In this document: positions 57,821 through 64,000 of the stretch, piece after piece | Layout of the letters: each line of letters begins with the position of its first letter | Numbering within the stretch: position 1 is the first letter of the stretch | From: Dactylonectria macrodidyma | Taxonomy: Eukaryota; Ascomycota; Sordariomycetes; Hypocreales; Nectriaceae | Direction of reading: 5' to 3' | Length of the DNA stretch: 64,000 nucleotides | Assembly (NCBI GenBank): GCA_020744425.1 | Contig: JAGMUV010000005.1 | Location: forward strand, 310,001-374,000 | Notes under the pieces: generated by a model | The model's input: only the letters and a program-made list of their open reading frames with translations | What the model was told of the DNA's origin: nothing | Database searches by the model: none | Position numbers and translations under genes: made by a program

Positions 57821-59568
57821 ATGGCCTCTGTGCTAATCGCTCCCATCCCCTTTGATCTGGGGCTTCGAACCCTTCTGCACCTCCCTCAGATTGCGAGGGC
57901 CACGCTCATCCAGGGTAGCGAATATGACATCTCCGAGGGTCCGATCCAAGGAGAGGCCATCAGCACTCCAACGCCCGCACTAGGTCCGGTTCTCTTGGGA
58001 GAAGAGACGCACGTCGAAATCAGCATGCAGGATACCTTCGAACCAGCAGCCTTCCTAGAAGACCCTCTTGCAGACCTTCTCGCAGACCTTCTAGCTCAAC
58101 CTAGCCCTCAGCCTGCCCCCCAGATCAGCCTACAGCCCGGCCCTCAAAGCCCCCCTAGCAGCGATGTCTTTGAATATCGCAAGGCCTCGGAGCCCGCTAT
58201 CGCTATTAACCTCTTTGCAGCTGCAGCCGGAGTCGCAGCTGAAAGCCAGGCTATTCTAGACGAAAAAATGAAGGTCTTCCGGACTTTCTGTGCAGCCTTC
58301 GATGAGATAGTGAAGCAGTTCCCGACGGGGCGCATGTTCTGCTTTGCCTAAGAGATGACCCAGAGCTTCCTCAGTCATTGGGCAAGTGCCCTGACTGGCG
58401 ATAGCTAACCGCAACCGCAACCTCAGCTATAACCGCTAGCAGCTTCGTTACCCCTTCGGTCATACGCTTCTGCAGTCACAGCCAACCTCCTAGTGCGCCT
58501 CGCCGCATAGTATGACGAATTCTAAGCAGCCTGAGCCCAGGGGGACGGCCTTAACCTCTAATGACGACCCCTTAAGCCCTGCCAAGCCTGGCAACCCTAG
58601 GAATAATAGCAGTAAGGAAACCCTACTATAGCCTATGATAATACTAGGGTCTTCGTATGACTATATAAGAAATCCCCTGCTTAGGAAAAGCAACCTTTTA
58701 CTATATGAACCTACTTAGCGGATAAGCTAGGCATTAAGCTTAATGCTATTTCATAAGCATCCAGGACTAAGACCGGCTGGGCTATCTGCTTAGTGAACCT
58801 CGATATTTGCAATAAGATTATTAACGAAGAAGCCCGCTGGGCTCTGGCTCTAGGCGCTAAGGCTGTCAAGCTCGCGACGAAATGGATTACCTACGTGGTC
58901 TCTGAATGCCCTCGGTCCTTGACGGACTTACTAGGAAAGACTGTGGACTACGAAGCTGCCCTTAAAGACGAAGTGGAGGCTTAGACAGGCCTGCGGGCCG
59001 TTAGCTGCCGCCCGTCCTATTATGATGACCCTAGTTAACTGATGAAGACATTGCTCATTTCCTTCCTTAAGCAGCCGAAGCACGCCTTCCGTCTCTTTAG
59101 GACGAGTCGGCTAGTAAGACTGATCCGGAAGACCGCTTGACTTAACCAGTACAACCTCTGCTAGGACTACCACTCGCGACATAGCTGTGACTGCACTGCC
59201 CGTTGTGTTAACTGCGGAAGGACCCCCCACGAGGGGATGCCTTGTGAATACGAGACCTAATGCCTCAATTGCTGAGGCCCTCACGCCTCTGACGATAGGA
59301 AATGCCCTGCCCGACCCTGACGATAAAACGGCGTTCTGAAGCGACTAACCCAGCCGGAAAAGAGAGGGATCCGGGAAATCGGCGAGAGGCTGTTCCGTCA
59401 GCTCTACCTGGAGCTAGCCGCAGCCGCAGCCGGGTCGTCTCCGGTCCCCGAGGCCGGGGCCTGGCTCTCGTCGCCTTGTGAGGCCCTGACTATATGACCC
59501 ACGGAAGGAACGCCCCCGCCCTCCCCGAATAAGCGCAGACGACAAGCTCTTGAGACTCCTAAATAATA
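57821..59568 (+). pseudogene. LINE ORF1 (gag-like), inactivated
   Basis: Frame from the ATG at 57821. An acidic, proline-rich N-terminal part stays open to a stop at 58349. Further on, in the same frame, lie two CCHC-type knuckles around 59205-59320 (CVNCGRTPHEGMPC and a second CLNC-stop-GPHASDDRKC) and a basic NKRRRQ end. Several in-frame nonsense codons separate these pieces. The product would have been the RNA-binding protein of the element. Confidence 0.75.
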
Positions 59569-59599
59569 GGACGACCTTCGTAGCAGACTACTGATAAGA

Positions 59600-62500
59600 G
59601 ACTATTATGCATCTACTAAGCTAATGTCGGTAAGGACTCGGCATTGCATGACTGTGCGCTGGCCCTTGCTGATAGAAGCGGATACGATGTAATAATGATC
59701 TAAGAGCCTTGGACTAGTATGCGGAATAACTACTGCATGACGAAGAACTATACTGTATACTGAACCTTCTTGCCTATATTAAACTGGGAGGGAACTAGCA
59801 CATGCCTGAGGGTTATGACCTATGTGTCCTTCTGCAGTAAGCTAAATGCTGACTAGCTGAGGCCTAGGCCTAAGCCCTCTTGAGATATCCTTTTAATACG
59901 AGCTCGTGGCATCTCTTTCCTTAATATCTATTGCTAGCTGGATACGCTAGAGACCCTCGATTTCCTTGACAGCTGGCTAGTCCCTGGCCGGACCCTTATT
60001 GCCGGAGACTTCAACGCCTTATACACGCTCTGGCAAGCAGGACCCTATTAGAACCAAGGGGCCTGGATCGCAGCTTGGATTGAAGGCAATGATCTTGCTA
60101 TTCTTAACTAACTGAACCAACTGACTAATAAATATAAAAATACTATCGATCTCGTGATCTTAAATATCCTTACTGCATAAGCTAGAGTGGAAGACTACCT
60201 CGCGATTAGCTTAGACTATTACACACTCAGTATCTCTCTTCCTGTCTAACTAACGCCTTCGCAAGCCAGCCGGATCCGGGTCCGGATCGAGGACCCTGAT
60301 GACCTAGCCCGGCTTGCTGAGGCTGTCTCGCTTAGGCAGGACTTCCTGCCTATAGCCGCAATAATAGCAGAGGAACTGGACCTCGTGGCAGCCTAGCTGC
60401 TTGAGCTTTTACAGGATGCAATTAGGGTTATCGGCCGAAGCCCTCAGCAGAATGGGCGCTCTGCGCTATAGTAGACTAAAGACTGCGCTAAGTCCTACGC
60501 ACAATACTGAGCAGCTAAGAGACAGGACCCTGAAGAGGACCTAGGGCTTATAACGCTTACTAGGAAGGACTTCCATAAGATCGTTAGGAAAGCAAAAAGA
60601 GACTTCTGGAAGAATATTATTAATAATGCTATAATGAACGCTGATATCTTCCGTATCGCCGGATGGGTCCGTACTTAAAGTGCCTTCTAGCCCCCGCCCC
60701 TCTAGGTTGGAGACGAGGTCTTTGAAACGCAGGAGGAGAAAGCAAACGCCCTTCGTAAAGCTGTGCTTGAGAGATGAGACGCAGGGGATGATATTGAGGA
60801 CCCGTGGGCCCCTTAGGTGCCTGACGCCCCTGGCCTTCCCTTCTCTACGCTAGTCTTAGCTAAGGAAGCGGAAGACGTAGCGATAAAGACAGGAAATACA
60901 TCTCCCGGTGCAGATAATATAATTACAGCGATTATTCGAGCCTGCTGGCCAGTTATTGGCGAATATATCCGGTGGCTTTATAAAAGATGTCTCTGCTTAG
61001 GGCACTACCTGAAGGCGTTTAAAGGCGCGGAGGTTATTATGATCCTAAAGCCCGGAAAGAGGGATCTTTCTTTCCCGCGCACTTAGAGACTGATTTCCCT
61101 ACTTTCCTGCCTTAGCAAGGGACTGGAAAGATTGATCGCAAGACGTCTCGCCTTTGTGGCGATCGACCGAAAGGTCTTGCATAAGAACCAAGCCGGGGCT
61201 CTGACGAAGAGGTCTGCTGTTGACTTCATCGCTGCCCTGGTCTACGATATCGAAGCTGCTCTCGCCTGAGGGCTCGTCGCGACCCTTGTGACGATGGACG
61301 TTCTAGGCGCCTTCAACGCAGTCTTCCGGAACCGGCTCCTGCTACGCCTCCGCTAGCAAGGCTGGCCGGACCTGCTGGTCCGCTGGGTGGCCTCTTTTAT
61401 GACGGACCGCATAGCCCGAGTCCACTTCTAAGACGCAGTCACGCCTCTCTCTGCCCTAGAATGCGGTCTCCCTCAGGGCTCGCCTGTCTTCCCGATCCTA
61501 TTCCTGCTCTACACAGAGCCGGTCTATAAGATCAGGATCAAGCCGAACCCTTGCCCTGGGTTCAACCCGGTTACTACCATCCGCTACGGCTATGCGGATG
61601 ACATTGCCTCTCTCCACATTGGGGATACGCTTCGTGAGACGACAGACGAAGCGGAGATCAATATCGAAGAGATTGACTATTGGGGGCTCTGCAATGAGGT
61701 CAGTTTCGACTTAGCTAAGACGGAGATAATGCACTTCTCGCAGAGACGAGAAGACTGCAGCCTGACGATCGTACACAAAGGTCAGACTAAGGTACTGGAG
61801 AAAGCCCTCTGCTGGCTGGGCGTCTGGCTGGATAAGAAGCTATCGTTTAAGACATATGTGGAAAAATGGGCGATCAAGGCCCGAGCTATCGCTAACCTCC
61901 TGCGAGGCCTCGCCAATACAGCCCGCGGCCCTCCCTCTGATAAGGTCCGTCTCGCCATTAAGGCTTGTGTCCTTCCTGTTCTATTTTACGGGGCTGAGGC
62001 CTGGTACCCAGGCAAGACAGTGCCGTCTTTACTAGCAGGAGGACCCCAGGTCTTGACAAAGATCGATCACCTTCTTGACCGCCTTAAATCCGTCTTATAT
62101 ATTGGCATCCGCAGCATCCTTCTAACCTGGAAGACGACCCTATTAGCTGTCCTCTATTGCGAAAGCGGCATTCCGCCAGTCGAGCAGCTACTAGATGCTA
62201 TACGCCTACGACACGCAGCCCGCCTCCAAGCCCTAGATCCGAGGCACCCCCTCACAGCTAGGGCGATTGTCCCAGCACACAGGCCGGGCCGGAAGCCGAA
62301 CTATAAGACCCGTCTGCAACAGACTGCGCTACTTCTCCTGCCCTCGCCTCGGCCAGACCTCCTTTAACGCCAATACAGACCCATCTAACTGCACATCCAG
62401 CCGAAGGCGAAGGCCGTTCTGGCCTTTCTTGCCTGGATGGAGACCTTATTTATAGAAGACCTTATCGTTTACTCAGACGGATCCTGATCGTAAGACGGGG

Positions 62501-63333
62501 CCGCGGGCTATGGGTATGTTATTTACTGCAATAAACACTCAATCGGCGAGGGGCTAGCCCGGCTAGGCCCCGTTGAGGTGTTTGATGCAGAAGTGGCCGG
62601 GGCCTTAGCAGGCCTACGTCATGCAACTAACCTGGCCTAGCTAGGCTCATATATTTACGTCTGCTTTGATAATACATTAGCAGCGGCTGGCTTGCTAGGC
62701 CAGCTGTCGGAATCCTCTTAGGCCTAGTTCCTGGAGTTCTACTCGATCGCACGAGCCTACGGGGCTATATCTGTACGATGGAGCCCTGGCCATAAAGGCA
62801 TCCCTGGAAATGAACAAGCTGACAAGCTGGCTAAAGCAGGAACGGAGCTGCCGGAACCACCCGGCGCGGCCCCGTCCCTCGCTTTCAACCGAAGGAAGGC
62901 CAGAGCCCTCCCCCGTACTGCTTTCAAGGCCTGGTGGCAAGACCACGCCCCAGACTCTTATCAACCCTATAGGCTAGAGGCAGCCGCCGCTAGCCCAGCT
63001 GAATTACAGCTTCCCCGGAAGACTCTCAGATATCTCTTAGTAGCCCGCTCTGGCTACGGAGACTTTGCTACATACCACAAGAGATTTGCCTACGATAACG
63101 CACAGCTCGAGTGCTTATACAGACGGCGGAAATCACCCGAACATCCCTTCTACTGCTATAAGGTTGACCGTCGCTATCGGATAAAGTTAGGCCTTTTTCC
63201 GAAGCTGACGATTAACCGTGTAATAGGATAAGATTTCGGCGAGTTCGTCGTGATGATAGAGGCAGCAAAATTCTTTACGGAAACCTGCCCATATCATCGC
63301 TCCCTCGCCTAGAACCCCCGGAAGTTGCGGTAA
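59600..63333 (+). pseudogene. LINE ORF2 (endonuclease, RT, RNase H), inactivated
   Basis: One reading frame carries all parts: an APE-type endonuclease with a QEPW motif whose Gln is TAA (59701-59703) and AGDFNALYTLW near 60010; reverse transcriptase from about 60820 with SPGADNI, LPQGSPVFPILFLLY and YGYADDIA (61585-61610); an RNase H domain from about 62467 with VYSDGS, AEVAGALAGL and WSPGHKGIPGNEQADKLAKAG; and a C-terminal Cys/His stretch near 63110-63160. I found nonsense codons but no frameshift between these domains. Exact start unknown. Confidence 0.82.
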
Positions 63334-63856
63334 TAGCCGCTTCAGCCCTAGACTCTAAAAATTCACTCTTTCCCCCCTTTTTTCCTTTGTCTTTTATTCC
63401 TCGGCGTTGTCAAAAGGCTCGGCTCGCGAGGCCGGGCCTGCGACGCACTGCGCTGTATAGCAGCTTTGAATGCGGTTTCCCCCCGGTTCCCCTAAAAATC
63501 GGATGATATTGCAGCCGTCGGGCTGCACCCTGAAAATCCGCTAACGGATATCGGGTTCGAAATAATAGGTCAAATAGGGCCGCTTAATTGCTAGATGGAA
63601 GAGGAAGAAGGATCGCAATCTCGGCTCGTGGAGGGATGTAATTAGACTTATACGTAATATCAGATTGCGGGTCCGAGCCACGGGCCCACTGGGCCCGTGG
63701 CCCCGGCCCCGGGTCAGTCTTAGCTACGCTATCGGCTCCGCCGAAGCTAGCTACCCTGTACCTTGGTTTCTTTAGCTGTAGACTCCAGCCTAGCACGTCG
63801 TCTTGCCCCTAGAGGGATTCTGTAGACATCTAGATGTCTTCACGACGGTAATTAAT

Positions 63857-63880
63857 CAACAACAACAACAACAACAACAA
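63857..63880. repeat. (CAA)8 tail of the LINE
   Basis: Eight CAA units at the very 3' end, directly followed by the target duplication; a simple-repeat tail instead of poly(A). Confidence 0.9.
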
Positions 63881-63892
63881 TGTGGAGGGGGG

Positions 63893-64000
63893 GATTCAGG
63901 GCCCAGACGTCAAGCGTTAGACCTAATTAGATCCCGTCTCAATCCACGTTGCCAAGAGCCACAGGAGCTCATCGCGTATTTTACATTTCATATTGAGTTC
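63893..64000. other. Flank beyond the LINE
   Basis: Short non-coding end of the window, continuing the DNA interrupted at 57718. Confidence 0.5.

Larger units (their letters stand above)
57719..63880 (+). mobile_element. Tad-like LINE (non-LTR retrotransposon), apparently full length
   Basis: 6162-bp element with ORF1, ORF2 and a (CAA)8 3' tail, flanked by the 12-bp target duplication TGTGGAGGGGGG (57707-57718 and 63881-63892). ORF1 is gag-like with zinc knuckles; ORF2 has endonuclease, reverse transcriptase (YADD) and RNase H parts, as in the fungal Tad clade. Both frames are in register throughout the domains I could read but broken by many TAG, TAA and TGA codons at positions where Gln or Trp is expected, the RIP pattern, while the body stays fairly GC-rich. 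Confidence 0.9.

Overview
The window is filamentous-fungal (Pezizomycotina-type) DNA. Genes carry short introns of about 47-111 bp with GT...AG ends. The families are typical of ascomycetes: a myosin-like/DEK_C chitin synthase, Zn2Cys6 regulator, SAT4/rhodopsin-like membrane proteins, secreted type-B esterases. Dead transposons and some single-copy genes carry C:G-to-T:A nonsense changes of the kind left by RIP. I cannot name the species; a Sordariomycete would fit. All gene models were spliced by hand from the sequence and each total length is a multiple of three.

Region 0-4.7 kb: one epimerase-like gene, then gene-poor, partly AT-rich DNA holding a fragment of a diaminopropionate ammonia-lyase gene.

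Region 4.7-28.9 kb is the main interest: what looks like a catabolic gene cluster for type I (beta-1,4) galactan and galactose through an oxidative, non-phosphorylating De Ley-Doudoroff-like route. It holds a secreted endo-beta-1,4-galactanase (GH53), a secreted beta-galactosidase (GH35), an MFS sugar transporter, an SDR (candidate galactose dehydrogenase), an SMP-30 lactonase, a clear D-galactonate dehydratase (DgoD type), a DAK-family triose kinase, a DHDPS-family keto-deoxy-galactonate aldolase that is now a pseudogene, and a Zn2Cys6 regulator. The 9-bp site TCCGNCGGA (a CCG-N-CGG everted repeat) recurs upstream of the enzyme and transporter genes, so a shared regulon is likely. Mobile DNA has entered the cluster: a Fot/pogo DNA transposon with perfect 49-bp inverted repeats, and two LTR copies of one family that bracket the GH35-GH53 pair.

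Region 28.9-57.0 kb: ordinary accessory genes. In order: a GPI-type receptor-L-domain protein, a 2H phosphoesterase pseudogene (two nonsense codons), an esterase, a SAT4 protein, an anion:cation symporter-type MFS, a second SAT4 protein, an FAD monooxygenase, a class VI-like chitin synthase, a second esterase, a broken cytochrome P450, and a nucleotide-sugar dehydrogenase with a UDP-HexNAc-type active site.

Region 57.7-63.9 kb: an apparently full-length Tad-like LINE (6162 bp) with a 12-bp target duplication and a (CAA)8 tail, inactivated mainly by nonsense codons.
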